Source of the DNA: Chondrosia reniformis
Taxonomy: Eukaryota > Porifera > Demospongiae > Chondrillida > Chondrillidae
Assembly: GCA_947172415.1 (NCBI GenBank)
Contig: OX359191.1
Coordinates: 6,262,001-6,326,000 of the forward strand
Length of the DNA stretch: 64,000 nucleotides
Direction of reading: 5' to 3'
In this document: in pieces, positions 45,601-56,106 of the stretch
Position numbering within the stretch: the first letter of the stretch is position 1
How the letters are laid out: each line of letters opens with the position of its first letter
Notes under the pieces: generated by a model
Told to the model about the DNA's origin: nothing
Databases searched by the model: none
Seen by the model: only the letters and a program-made list of their open reading frames with translations
Position numbers and translations under genes: made by a program

Positions 45601-48082
45601 GAAAAAGGGTCAATTTGGATCATCATATGCATCTGTCCTATTTTAAGATTTTGATATTGATGCATTTTACATCAGTTTCAGTGCAAAAAGATGGCCAAAA
45701 ATTAACAGCCTCTATACAATTGATAATAACTGTAGGTTCTCCATTTTGTTATAATGATAAAGCTAAACCCCTTTTCCTCCCCCTAATATGTAAATCACCT
45801 AATGACCCAGACCTTGACACATATACACATATATTCTGAGACACTGTTCCTATCATGTAGCTATGTACTACATAATACGTATACGTATGTATATATCCAT
45901 TGTACTAATTCTGAAATATCTCACAAATCCTTCCATTTAAGGAAATTGAATGCCCCACTTGTGCTGCAAGTGCTAAAGTATTACCAGCTCCTGACGGTGA
46001 ATGTTGCAATGTGTGTGCCTGTCCATATAAGGGGAGAGATTTTATGCCTGGAGAAACCTTTGCCTTCGGAGATGGGTGTAACACATGGTAAGCCTTTTAT
46101 TTATATATAATGATCATGATCTGACCCTAGATTTACCCCACCTATGTACTCATGTCCCCTGAGGAGTGCAATGAGCTAATGGACAGAACTGAAGTCCACT
46201 TAATGGGAGTCTCCTCTTGCCACTTAAAATGTTCAAGCAATAGACAGTCGTTTCATTCTTATTAGGACTCATCATGATCAGTATATGGTATATGATCAAT
46301 AGGCTACACTACAAATACGTATATGAAGAGTATGTATTAATGGAGGCATCCGTGGCTATATATATACTCTGCTAATAATTACTATTACAGCTTAAAAGGT
46401 TTCTGTATGGCTGACCACTATATAATTAAGATGGAGACTTTAAGAAAAACTTTATTGATCTTAAAATGCCCTATACCATATGGCGCCAAATTTTTGAGGA
46501 GCACTATTTTCACGGATTGGCCTTCTCCAAGTTTTTACGGAAATAATTTTCGCAGGTGAAGAGCCTCGTGACCTTTTGCCTGACCTTTTGAAGTGTTTGT
46601 TGATAACAGTAATCGTATTAGGTGTGATAATGAGGTGTCATCCCAATGTGCTGAAGGATTTCGAAGGAGTGAATCTTGTAGAAGACATGTAGTCTAGAGA
46701 TGACAAGCGAGAGCTTCAGTGTAGAGGCAATGGTGTGTGTGAAGACAAATATTGCCAAAATTTCACAGAGCGCAATTTTCGGAGTTGAAAACTCATCTGC
46801 GAAAAACCTGAAAATTTTGCTCCTCAAACCATATAGTATATTTCAACATATACTCCGTTGCTGGGGCAACCGCCTGTGTTTAAATTTCGCAACTGTGATA
46901 TAACATGCAGGGTTTAAGAAGCTATATACTGCATCCTGTTATATCCCTGCCCAAATATGGTAAACTAAGATGTTTCTTCTTGGGGGTGGACAATTCTCCT
47001 TACATTTAGGACAGTTGGACTAGTCAGGGCAAGAGCATTCTATGAAGTCGTCAGCGTATAAGTAAAACCAACCAGACGCTAGATGAGCCATCCTGAAAGT
47101 CCCGCCAAAATAACGATAAGAAGCGACGGAGTATATATCACTCATACCTAACGCGCCCCGAGGGCAAGTACGTATATAAACCCATATACGCCGTGGTATA
47201 ACTAATACATTTATACTGTATGTTTGTATGCAATATATATACATGCAAAACAAAACTAGAGATGTGTACCTTTTGGTATTTATTGTGTGTATCTAGTAAC
47301 TGTGCAGTGAATGGAACTCATACTTGTACTTCTGATCATGATGATTGTGGTAAGAAGCAATACTTATTCTCTGTTAAAAGAATGTGTGTATATGTGTATG
47401 TGTGTACGTAAGTGTAGGCTGTATATATTTTAAAGAGTATCTAATTCACTACTTAGAACCTATGCCAGAGTGTTCACACGACCTCTGTGATAGTTTGAAT
47501 GATGAAGAGAAAATTAGCACCTATTGCTACATGTAAGTGTATATGCATCACTAATTTCCATTGCTAGTGAGTACTTCAGTGGAAGATAATAAAAATCATG
47601 ATGTATACCCATTTTAATCACGTGATCTTACAGCATAATTCTGAAACAATTTAACTAATTAAACGCTGGTTTTCTCCTTGTATGATTCAGAGATGCTGAT
47701 GTTTCCCTAGGAACCATTCAGTATGTGCATCCATCTGGTGGTTGCTTCCCTGTTACAACATGTGCTTCCTGCTATTACAACAAGCAAGAGAAGGCCATTC
47801 CAAGAAGGTGCAGCAGCATCACGGAATTCCAGTGTAGAGTGCAAGCCTTTGATAGGCAAAGATGTCTGAATAGACTCGGAAGTTGCATCACCAGGCGTTC
47901 CAGATATGCAGATGTGTGTTACTATATAAAGATATACACATTTCTTGCTATATATATATATGCTTACATTGCTGGTGATTATTTATTTATATACCATATA
48001 TACGTAGGTACCAGATTCCAGGAAGACTCCTGATAGATTTAGATGTTTCTTGAACAAGAAACGAGGACCAGGCTCAATTTAA
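39285..48082 (+). CDS. G4: headless SRCR(7)-EGF-VWC(2) gene
   Basis: Exons: 39285-39614, 39711-40022, 41022-41351, 41448-41759, 42759-43088, 43185-43496, 44023-44358, 45185-45277, 45347-45434, 45520-45550, 45942-46087, 47297-47349, 47457-47532, 47691-47913 and 48008-48082. They are open and phase-consistent (3047 bases with a phase 1 entry), but promoter, signal peptide and SRCR1 are missing. Upstream sequence comes from the G3 3' flank. The frame is open back to 39173 through non-homologous sequence. Without a captured promoter or upstream exon it cannot make a secreted protein; read-through from G3 is a possibility. An assembly error at the junction is also possible. Confidence 0.7.
39711..40022 (+). 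CDS. G4 SRCR exon B1
   Basis: Type B with [32 protein letters not shown] and DNVSCTG. Confidence 0.88.
40078..40850. mobile_element. Non-autonomous element in SRCR intron, copy 2
   Basis: Same element and same insertion point as 13199-13972, with small losses (one TCTT repeat more, a short deletion near 40245). Confidence 0.75.
41022..41351 (+). CDS. G4 SRCR exon A2
   Basis: Type [31 protein letters not shown]. It also has the TAG-to-TTG change, opening the intron 41352-41447. Confidence 0.88.
41448..41759 (+). CDS. G4 SRCR exon B2
   Basis: Type B with CDRGW and [16 protein letters not shown]; the N-to-S change removes one NGT sequon found in all other B exons. Confidence 0.88.
41814..42587. 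mobile_element. Non-autonomous element in SRCR intron, copy 3
   Basis: Nearly identical to 40078-40850 and 1737 bases from it, the same spacing as the flanking exons: it was copied with the exon pair and did not insert again. Confidence 0.8.
42759..43088 (+). CDS. G4 SRCR exon A3
   Basis: Type [50 protein letters not shown], followed by the usual TAG. Confidence 0.88.
43185..43496 (+). CDS. G4 SRCR exon B3
   Basis: Type B with [15 protein letters not shown] and [17 protein letters not shown], as in G2 B3. Confidence 0.88.
44023..44358 (+). CDS. G4 SRCR exon A4
   Basis: Type [24 protein letters not shown], loop [26 protein letters not shown]. Last SRCR of G4; its end matches G3 A4 while its middle matches G2 A3. 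Confidence 0.88.
45185..45277 (+). CDS. G4 EGF-like exon
   Basis: Same coding sequence as in G2 and G3, phase 1-1. Confidence 0.85.
45347..47349 (+). CDS. G4 VWC-like modules (exons 45347-45434, 45520-45550, 45942-46087, 47297-47349)
   Basis: As in G2, with [19 protein letters not shown] (V to A) and the same TSDHDDC insertion. The intron 46088-47296 shares the MITE and the unknown 0.36 kb insertion (46853-47211) with G2. Confidence 0.75.
47457..48082 (+). CDS. G4 cysteine-rich C-terminal exons (47457-47532, 47691-47913, 48008-48082)
   Basis: Protein sequence equals that of G2 in all three exons; only a silent TGC/TGT change is seen in the large exon. Confidence 0.65.
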
Positions 48083-48389
48083 AGTGTATCTTTAGAACAA
48101 CCTCCAACAAACAAGATTGAACTATCTTGTTTACTCTAAGACTTGTAGTTTAGTTATTGCTTTATTAAGATAATGGACTATAGTATATTTTAGGACATTT
48201 AGAACAAGTGACTATATAGTAATCTAAAGTAAATATAATTCATTGGTTCTTGAGAGAATCATGTGATTCAAATATATAGGCAGCTTTTAACACACATTTC
48301 AGAGAAAATTAATATTAAATCTTACAGCATGAAGTAAGCATTTTATCTATAAATTACATACAGTAAGAGAAGAGATATCTTTATTCCCA

Positions 48390-49290
48390 GTTCTGACTAG
48401 AAGTACAAGTACTAGTATCTGCAAATGATCTTTATAAGGAACTCCTAATGTTACTGGGCTTATCTGATACTCCTGAACAAGAAAGATCCATCAATGAGGC
48501 TTTTGCTGAAATATGCTGTGGTTAATTGCACCAGAACAACTGCTGCTGAGCTGGCTAGTGCCAATTTGATCACCCTATCAGTGGATCTGACATAGATCTG
48601 CATTGAATGCAGGAGCAGACAATTAAGAATACTATCAGAGATTTGTACGGACACTGTGTGCATTTCATTTTTACCAGAACAGGCTGTACAGACTTTCTTA
48701 ATTACAGAAGGGTAGCTGGAGGCCACAAATGGCTTTCAGATTAATGATCTCTCAGGATTTGCAGAACTTGCCAAATGCTAGGCTGTACGTGTGGTATATA
48801 TATGACAGGATTTTATTGTCAGCATACATACATATTATATTTAATAGGTACATGGGTTTGTGCTTCAGTAGAGGTCTCATGCCTAACTGAATCACTTGCA
48901 TTCTCCCTTAACCCTGCCAGGGGTTCATGATCTGCGCATATAACAATATCCCGATGGTGTTGTTGTATTTGATCAGTTTTTGACAAGTCTGAGGATCATT
49001 AATATATATCCCTGAAACCTCCTCCAAAGGTAGCTCATGGGTTGTCTGTATTTTGAGTGGGGTAGCAGAAATAAGGCAGACACAAGATAATATTTGATGT
49101 TGCTGTTGAGCATATCATATATGACAAGGACAAATTGAAACTGAATCCGCAACTCTAAAGAAATAACCATAAATGGTTCTTTTATCATGGAAATATCTAT
49201 TATTCGCTACGATAGCTATATTGTGAAGGAATACTGTTGAATACAAATTTGTATTGTGGAGTTGATAAAAAGGGAAGAGTGTTCACCATA
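48390..49290 (+). pseudogene. Decayed coding region of unknown family, copy 4
   Basis: First half follows copy 2, second half (from about 48960) follows copy 3, including its ATAT insertion: a mosaic of the two. Confidence 0.5.
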
Positions 49291-49450
49291 TATAGACCTT
49301 GATACTACCTATGCCCAGCTGGACCAGAAAGAGGTGATTACATGCATGAAATCAAATATCTGGACTATACTCTCTTTTGAAATGTGCCTTTTTATAGCTT
49401 GAAACTGTAAGTTTCATCACAAAAATTCTATCTGTATATTATAATTATAG

Positions 49451-49746
49451 GATTATGTTCACTGCCTTGTAAAGACTGTGGAAACTGTATTGCAGCTAAT
49501 AATATGTGTCCTGCTGGATTTACTGGCTCTGGTTGCTCAGAAAAAGGTAATCACACTTGCATAACAATTGTAGATTGGTATTCTTTGTGTCATTGATGTG
49601 GTAAGGCAAAAACAGGCTAATAATATTCATACTGTTTCATTCTGTATAGCGCACTGTTATCCTGCTTGCAAACATGGAGTATGTGTGGATCATAACGTAT
49701 GTAAATGTGATTATATTGATACACAAGTCCAACATGTGCTGCAGAG
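49451..49746 (+). pseudogene. Two EGF-like exons, second frameshifted (3' of G4)
   Basis: Same as 38546-38839: a complete EGF at 49451-49546 and a frameshifted one from 49650 (KCDYID then the shift). Confidence 0.55.
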
Positions 49747-49799
49747 GATAAGACTTGGATAGGATATTTAGATCCATCTAGCTATCTAACCATCCATCT

Positions 49800-50290
49800 A
49801 TATATCTAGAGTATCTATATATATATTTTTAACGGTAGATACAGACCAGTTCATGTGGGATGATGTTACAAGGATGGGTGAGATAATATGACAAGACAAG
49901 TTAGCTCTACATGTACACATTTGTTCTTTAGTTCTCTTTGCAGCTCCCTCCGGCAAGTCTTCCAGTCTGGGCTGGGGGTCTGCAGGCACTCCAATACATT
50001 CCAGATATCATGAATTCTGCCTATGAAACTTCTTTTGAATGCCTCCAAAGATTTGGCTGTTAATTGACACTGTAGCTGATGTTGGTGCTGTTGCTTGTGT
50101 CCTCCCAGTCTGGCGGACCTCCGGAGCCTTCCTTCACTAGGGTCCCTGTATATATATATATATATATATACTGGGGTGAGGGACTCAAGTGGTCGCTTTA
50201 CATTTCCAGACAAGAGCCTACATGTTAGTCCCACTGCTGCTGCTTCCCTTCTCTGCTCAAGATTTATTTTAGCACAAGCAATTAGGCTTT
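49800..50290 (-). pseudogene. Non-LTR retrotransposon RT C-terminal remnant
   Basis: Minus strand: LEQRREAAAVGLTCRLLSGN, VKRPLESLTP, then a TA microsatellite, RRSARLGGHKQQHQHQ and EAFKRSFIGRIHDIWN. The RR-AA, R-SAR and F-RSF-x-R-x-x-D-WN pattern is that of the C-terminal end of CR1/Jockey-like reverse transcriptases. The TA run has expanded inside it. Confidence 0.65.
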
Positions 50291-50520
50291 TAATTTAATA
50301 ATTATCTCCTTTTATCTCTTTCATTTTTCTAATCACCTATATCCCCTTTTCACCCAGTCATTTTATCCAGGAAATCCACATATGATGGATGCAGCATTCC
50401 TGTTATTAAAATAGAAATAATGATAATAAAGTCAAATTGGTCTTTTCTAGTCAGTATGGAACACTTTCTGCTAATTATATCTCATTAAAGAATACTTGCT
50501 TATTCTTTTTTCCAATTCAG

Positions 50521-52192
50521 GGTATTTGGTGCCAGTGCCACTCAGCAGCTGTTATCAGAGCTGTCTGATACAGGTCACTGCTGCAGCTGGCTGTCTGGGG
50601 GGTGTGTCCTATCCGGATTGGTCAGGCTGTGTGTCCTAGAAAAACAAATGTCCAATGTTGGTACAAACATCCTAAGTCAAATCAACACATACCTCTGGTC
50701 AGTAAGGGACACCAACCTGGCACCTCATGTAAGTACAAAATTAGTCAGTACAGTTAGTTTGTATGTTTGTACAATAATGTAACAGTTAAAGAGTCAGTTA
50801 CTGGATGAGGGTAGTATTGATCATTTTGAGATTTAAACGGTATGTACGTATGTAGCAGATCTAATCATGTACCTTATCACTAGCACTTACTGAAGGTGAT
50901 TGGTTGGAAATTTGGGTGTAACATCAAGTCATTTTTACAGTACAGTATAAGGATGCATGAGCTTCATTGATCAAGTATTAGCTAGAAATATTTCAATTAA
51001 AGAGCCAATGACATTATTTATTCACATTACTAGAACTACAGGTACTGTATATTATAAAAACAATTATGTTGCCTTGTTAATACTCTTTCACATAAGCACT
51101 CAAAAGTGACTCTTTAGTGACTTTTCCAAAGAGTACATTTTCAGTAGCTGAGAAGCTGAGAACTGGTCATATTCTAAATATAGTAAATCTATATATATGT
51201 ATACGTACATTGTGTATGTACACATTTGGTAACCTGTACAGAGAGGAGAATGTTAATTCATTCTACGTCTCCCCTCTGCAGATGTCTCAAATGGAGTTGA
51301 AGGGAGGAGTGGCAGATGATGAGTCTCACCACAAGCTTAAGTCTACTGGTACACCACCCATGGAACACTCCTTATGCTTGGAAGATTCATTGACACACTG
51401 GGGTACCAAAATATCCAGGTACTGTACTGTACTGTACATATGCAAGGTTCATCCAGAAATTTTTGTAAAGGGGCAAAATTGACTTTAAAATTTTTTCCAG
51501 GGCAGTTTCATACCTTGATAAAATACTAGTTAAGTGGCAACCTAAATCCAAGAGGGGGCAACTCTTCAGCAAGGGAATGAATACCCCACCTCGACCCCAC
51601 CCCTTGAATGAAACCTGCTATGTCTTACCATTTAATGAATACCAGTAGCATATGATGTAATTGTTTGCGTATTTGTTGAAGTTCGCGTGCCATATTACAA
51701 GGATGCAGATCTGCATGGCGATGTGTCACCAGAACTGGTGTCAGAAGAGAGGACTGTGGTGCCAGTCACCAAATATTTGGGGCCAGCATGTTGCCATAGA
51801 ATGTACATGTTGGTAAATCTCTAATTTACAATATAAATACCATAAGAGAGTTGTATCATTGATACAATAACTTTAATATCAAAGGGAATATGTTTACTAT
51901 TTACTATAATTTTGCTGTGGATTTTTCTTCATGTAGTGTTGATAGAGTATGTGCCATATGTCAGGTTGCTTTGTATGAACAAGTATCTACTAGTATACCT
52001 GGAATAGTAGCTCTACAATGTGGTGAGTCCAGAGAAACAGTCATAGTCTGATGCAACACTTTTCCTATATTACATCACGTATTTGCATCCTATATATATT
52101 CCTTCACAGGCCATGTTTATCACAGAAATTGTTTATCAGAAACTTCCTGTATTATCTGCTTTTCAAATAAAAGAAGACAGAGTTTTTTATGA
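50521..52192 (+). CDS. Small RING-H2 protein gene, five exons seen
   Basis: Exons 50521-50728, 51282-51418, 51702-51812, 51937-52022 and 52110-52192, with junctions CAT|GTAAGT, CCAG|GTACTG, TTG|GTAAAT and GTG|GTGAGT; phases 0, 2, 2, 1 agree across all four introns. The end reads DRVCAICQVALYEQ, then QCGHVYHRNC, SCIIC and a stop after QSFL. Spacing C-x2-C, C-x-H-x2-H-x2-C, C-x2-C is RING-H2, the fold of many E3 ubiquitin ligases. Upstream parts (LLSELSDTGHCCSWLSGG, CMAMCHQNWCQKRGLWC) match nothing I know. The true start is unknown: either the ATG at 51282 or an exon before 50521. The acceptor of exon 3 was chosen because it alone keeps the frame. Confidence 0.6.
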
Positions 52193-52796
52193 TTTTACAG
52201 CAGCTGTACCATTTATATTTAATAAAGTTGAATATCCTATATTTGCATGTAGTTACTCTTTAAAAATTTCCTGATTGGCCAAAGAAAACAAGTGAGAGAT
52301 GTTTTGTGGGAAAGAAGTAAATACATATATGTGCTTCAAACTACTAACTCTAGATAAGTATAGTTTTTATTTATATATCCATAAAGTTTCTAGTTATATA
52401 CGTACGTATATATATAAAGTAATGAAAATGTACTGTACATTAAATATATAATGGTTCATGTGGTTGTCATGCCTATATATGAAGCTATATGGAAACAAAG
52501 AGAATAGACTAAAACACAACTTTGTTACACTAATGACTCAAAGAAAACCTATATATAGAACTTTGGATGAGGACACAGTAAGCTAAAATTAAACTCTGGT
52601 ACCTCAACACCTCATGTGACCATGTATAGTGACTAGGTATGCAGAAGACACAATTAATCATGGTCAAACAATTAATGAGACGAGCTATATACAAACACCA
52701 TAACCAGTCGCTATTCAACAGCCTTAAGCTTTTACACATGACCAGCAAATAAGGTCATAGTATTAGTATAAACATAGGTAGTATAGGCACAAGTAG

Positions 52797-52866
52797 GTGA
52801 CTGCGGTCATGATGGTAATTCTGCAGGCTCTCTTTCGACTGTTACCTGCGGTATACATTGTACTTG
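52797..52866 (+). pseudogene. Orphan VWC-like exon, copy 3
   Basis: Equal to 21346-21415 except one base; open, with acceptor and donor kept. Confidence 0.4.
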
Positions 52867-53027
52867 GTGAGTTAAAGTCATTTTCAATCTAATGGACCTT
52901 CTACATCAAGTCTACTATCATTATAAGTTACGTCCCGCCCTTAGTTTCCAGTCAAACAAGTGGAAATGGTTAAGTGTAAACTACAAGTGAATAAAAACAA
53001 ACCCCATGTATGGACTGTTGTTAAAGT

Positions 53028-53333
53028 AAACTACTCCAGCATCCATAGTATGGTTACAGTCATGCTTGCCCACTCCCTTATGATCACATTGAAATAGGGA
53101 GCCTTCATTGCCCTTATATACACTCTAAATCTTGGAACCAGATCTTCTGAGTAATACCCTCTCCAAAGAAGGCCTCTTATAGTGGCATTCCTTGCATTAT
53201 TATATCCCAGTTGCCAACATACTACTTTGGCATCATTAATGGCCCATCCCTTGTCACAGATACGTAGTATCCCATTTGTTGTTATAAAACATCACAACAC
53301 GGCCAGCAGTGGCATTGCCTCTAACCAATCTCA
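53028..53333 (-). pseudogene. Minus-strand SRCR pseudogene exon a, copy 3
   Basis: This copy keeps ICDKGWAINDAKVVCWQLGY in one frame (copies 1 and 2 lost a base or the cysteine codon) but has one extra A in the preceding NNN run, so the frame is still broken. Confidence 0.7.
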
Positions 53334-53821
53334 AGATATTGTGATTAGGACAACTAAGATGCATTTCATGAAGAAGATTAAATTGCATGAAAAATCTAAA
53401 GTTTTAAGCATCATTATCATTTGACTCTTGATATATCACACCCACCCATGTCTCCAATGAGCTAATGGGTGGAACCAAAGTCAACTTATATTAACTGTAC
53501 ACAGGATTTTTTATTATAATAGTGGTTGGCTGTTCCCTTATCTGCTGGTAAGGAAACCACAAGCCTTTAGATTGTAAGAGTACTTAATCCACTTGTAGGT
53601 ATATATATACTTTCATTATAAACCACAATGATAAGACCTAACAAGGACATGCCAATGATTTTACCATCTATTGAGTATATATAGCAAAGGAGAGACTCTG
53701 GTTCCTAATGTCATTGATTCTATGTATTAGCTCATTGTTCTACTCAGAAGGCATGAATGGGTGGGGTAAATCCAGAATCCAAATTGATAATGATGTAGAA
53801 TCTCTTCTGCTACTTACTTAG

Positions 53822-54015
53822 ACAGATTACGCCAGCATCCTCATTGTGGTGACAACATACTTTGGCTGCCAACACTAAATAAGGCCACAGTCCAATGATG
53901 AAGTTTCATCTCCTTGGCAATTTACATCATCCAACCAGATTGGGTCTCTTCCCTCTCCAAATGTTGCCATGGTTACTGCACTCAGTGCTGTTTGGAAACC
54001 AAGCTGGCAACATAC
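53822..54015 (-). pseudogene. Minus-strand SRCR pseudogene exon b, copy 3
   Basis: Same as copy 2: CCQLGFQTALSAVTMATFGE to SLDCGLI and a stop. Confidence 0.65.
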
Positions 54016-54516
54016 AACTTATGCATAGATATGCGATATTTACATGCATTCTTTATTTACATGCATTCTTTTAACCGCAATGCTTTAATTATACCTGTAA
54101 TTTGGATAAATCACAATCTATTATACGTACCCTTGTAACCCTTGCATTTGTTTCCCGATACACAATATAATGTATACTTTGAGCCGACTTGGTTGGGTCC
54201 ACACACGTGGCCTATATGGTTCCGGTAAAATGGCCACCCGTAAGCAGAAAACCTGGGAAAAACATGCGCTCCTATTCTTCTAGGACTAGACAAGGGAGTA
54301 GGCTCGTTTAATGACATGTACATACGAAAAGCTGGCTGCAGGAATCTTTCTGCAGAGATCTGCAAGTGGCAAGGCACTAAACGGCGTTTGTTATACATAT
54401 GGACACAACCAATAGCTTAACCCTGCCACATACTGCGCACAGGGTAATAAATGAACGAAGCTCCTTATCAACTGAAGAGTAGAAATATATAAGTAAGTAC
54501 ATTTCTATAGATATCG

Positions 54517-55425
54517 GAGAGTACGGTAGTACTCCCTATGTAGAGATGGTACCGACTGTTTTGTGTTCCCTGTACATTAGCGAAAATATCCGAAATAGGC
54601 TGAAAATCGCCGATAAAAGCTATGTATAGTTAGATAGAAGATAGATAGATAGATAGAATTTTATTTTACAACAGGAATGCTGTATCTACAGTACACAGTA
54701 GATTTTCATACAGGTCCTGGAAAAAAACAGAAACAAAAAGTTTTGTACTAAACAGTTAACAACAACAATATCAAAAGTAATGAAAATAGTGATCCAGCTA
54801 ATTCTACAAGTCAGAATCTCTTCTATGTCTAAGCACGGCATCCCTGAATAGCTTCCTCTCCTGTAACTCTCGGATAGTCGTGGGTAGATTGTAATTTTGT
54901 AGTTAAAAATAGACCAGCCATGCTATAAACTCGCCTTTAAGGCAAGCGACCGTGTTCCGCTAGCAAATGAACGAACTTTGAAATATCACATTTTCGTTTT
55001 CTTCATCTTCTTCGCCCGCTGTAACTAAAAAAGCGAAAATATTCTTAATTTTCCGAGCTGTATTCTTTTATAGGAGCGAGAGCGATAACGCTAATATTGA
55101 GTATGACGGTTTTCATGTTTAATGATGTCATAGTCAGTCGGAGATTGCGGAACAATCTAATTCCTATAATTATAGCTTATGCTCCATAAAAAGTACAGAA
55201 ATTAGAGAACAATAAAAATTTTCTACAAAAATTGTATAAGATGTAGGGATGGCACAAAAAGCACAGAAACAAGAAAGGGATGTTACACAGTGAAGCATTA
55301 GCTATGCATGAATCCTACAAGCAAGGGTGTTGTATGATTCATGCATAAAATAGTTCTTCACTGTGTAACATCCCTTTCTTGTTTCTGTACTTTTTGTGCC
55401 ATCCCTACATCTACTATTTTTGTAT
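54517..55425. repeat. Foldback element, copy 3, interrupted by a LINE
   Basis: Matches 23035-23690. The long hairpin lies at 55183-55425 with a shortened right arm (AGAAAATTTTAT lost). The LINE at 54633-54899 sits in its left part. Confidence 0.75.
54633..54899 (-). mobile_element. 5'-truncated non-LTR retrotransposon insertion
   Basis: TAGTTA stands on both sides (54627-54632, 54900-54905); the empty site is at 23149-23160. On the minus strand the body encodes NLPTTIRELQERKLFRDAVL and RHRRDSDL before a stop, then a 3' UTR with AATAAAATTCTA and a (TCTA)n tail. This is the usual form of a truncated LINE. Confidence 0.9.
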
Positions 55426-55548
55426 TCTTCTCCATTATCTAAAAGACGAATAAGAAATTATTAACCGTTTTAACACCTACATTGGACTCACTTAGTCTCG
55501 CTATCGCGGCGTTGAAGAAAGGGTTGCGGCCCCGGCTTATGGGCTTAG

Positions 55549-55778
55549 TAATTCGTAGTAAAAATCGTCAGAAAACTCTCGTTTACCACTGTGCTATAAA
55601 GCCTTTTCGGAGAATACCACTCCTCATCAGTAACACTGGGTAGCAATTCTTTAGAGTAACCAAGCTACCAATTCTTCCAATTGCTAGCCAGTGCTACTGA
55701 TGAGGAGTGGTATTCTCCGAAAAGGCCTTATAGCACAGTGGTAAACTTGAGTTTTCTGACCAATTTTACTACGAATTA
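55549..55778. repeat. 100 bp inverted-repeat hairpin upstream of G5
   Basis: Same element as 23812-24041, same arms and 30 bp spacer, at a constant offset. Confidence 0.8.
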
Positions 55779-55796
55779 TCTTAAATGATGCATGCA

Positions 55797-56030
55797 TGGT
55801 TAATTGAGGGCCAATAAGCCCCGCTGCATGGCTTGGAAGCTTAATTGAGGGTGAATAAGCCCCGCCCCTAGTGCAACATATTATATCGGGTCGAGAGTCG
55901 TCAGACCTTATCACGCAGTCAATAAGGTCTGACTCCCTGGCTTGGCTTGAGATACAATCTATAAATTTAGGTAGCGAAACGTTTTCTCAAAAAGAAAGAT
56001 CTGCTGTGATCTCAATCAAGTTACAAGGAG
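55797..56030 (+). promoter_or_regulatory. G5 promoter and 5' UTR region
   Basis: Same boxes as G3; the perfect dyad lies at 55900-55911 and 55922-55933. Some changes near the ATG (AAAAAGAAAGATC against TAAAATAAAGGTC). Confidence 0.6.
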
Positions 56031-56106
56031 ATGCATCAACGTACTGTCGGCCTACTGTTACTCGCTCTTTTTGCTATTCTTGCTGTGAATAGCAATCCAA
56101 CAAAAG
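56031..56106 (+). CDS. G5 signal-peptide exon
   Basis: [18 protein letters not shown] as in G2 and G3, with one silent change; donor GTAAGG. Confidence 0.9.

Noticed and set aside
51117..51281. Upstream part of the long plus frame before RING exon 2
   Set aside because: It is AT-rich, homologous to noncoding sequence at 5940-6140, and a good acceptor (CCTCTGCAG) lies at 51281.
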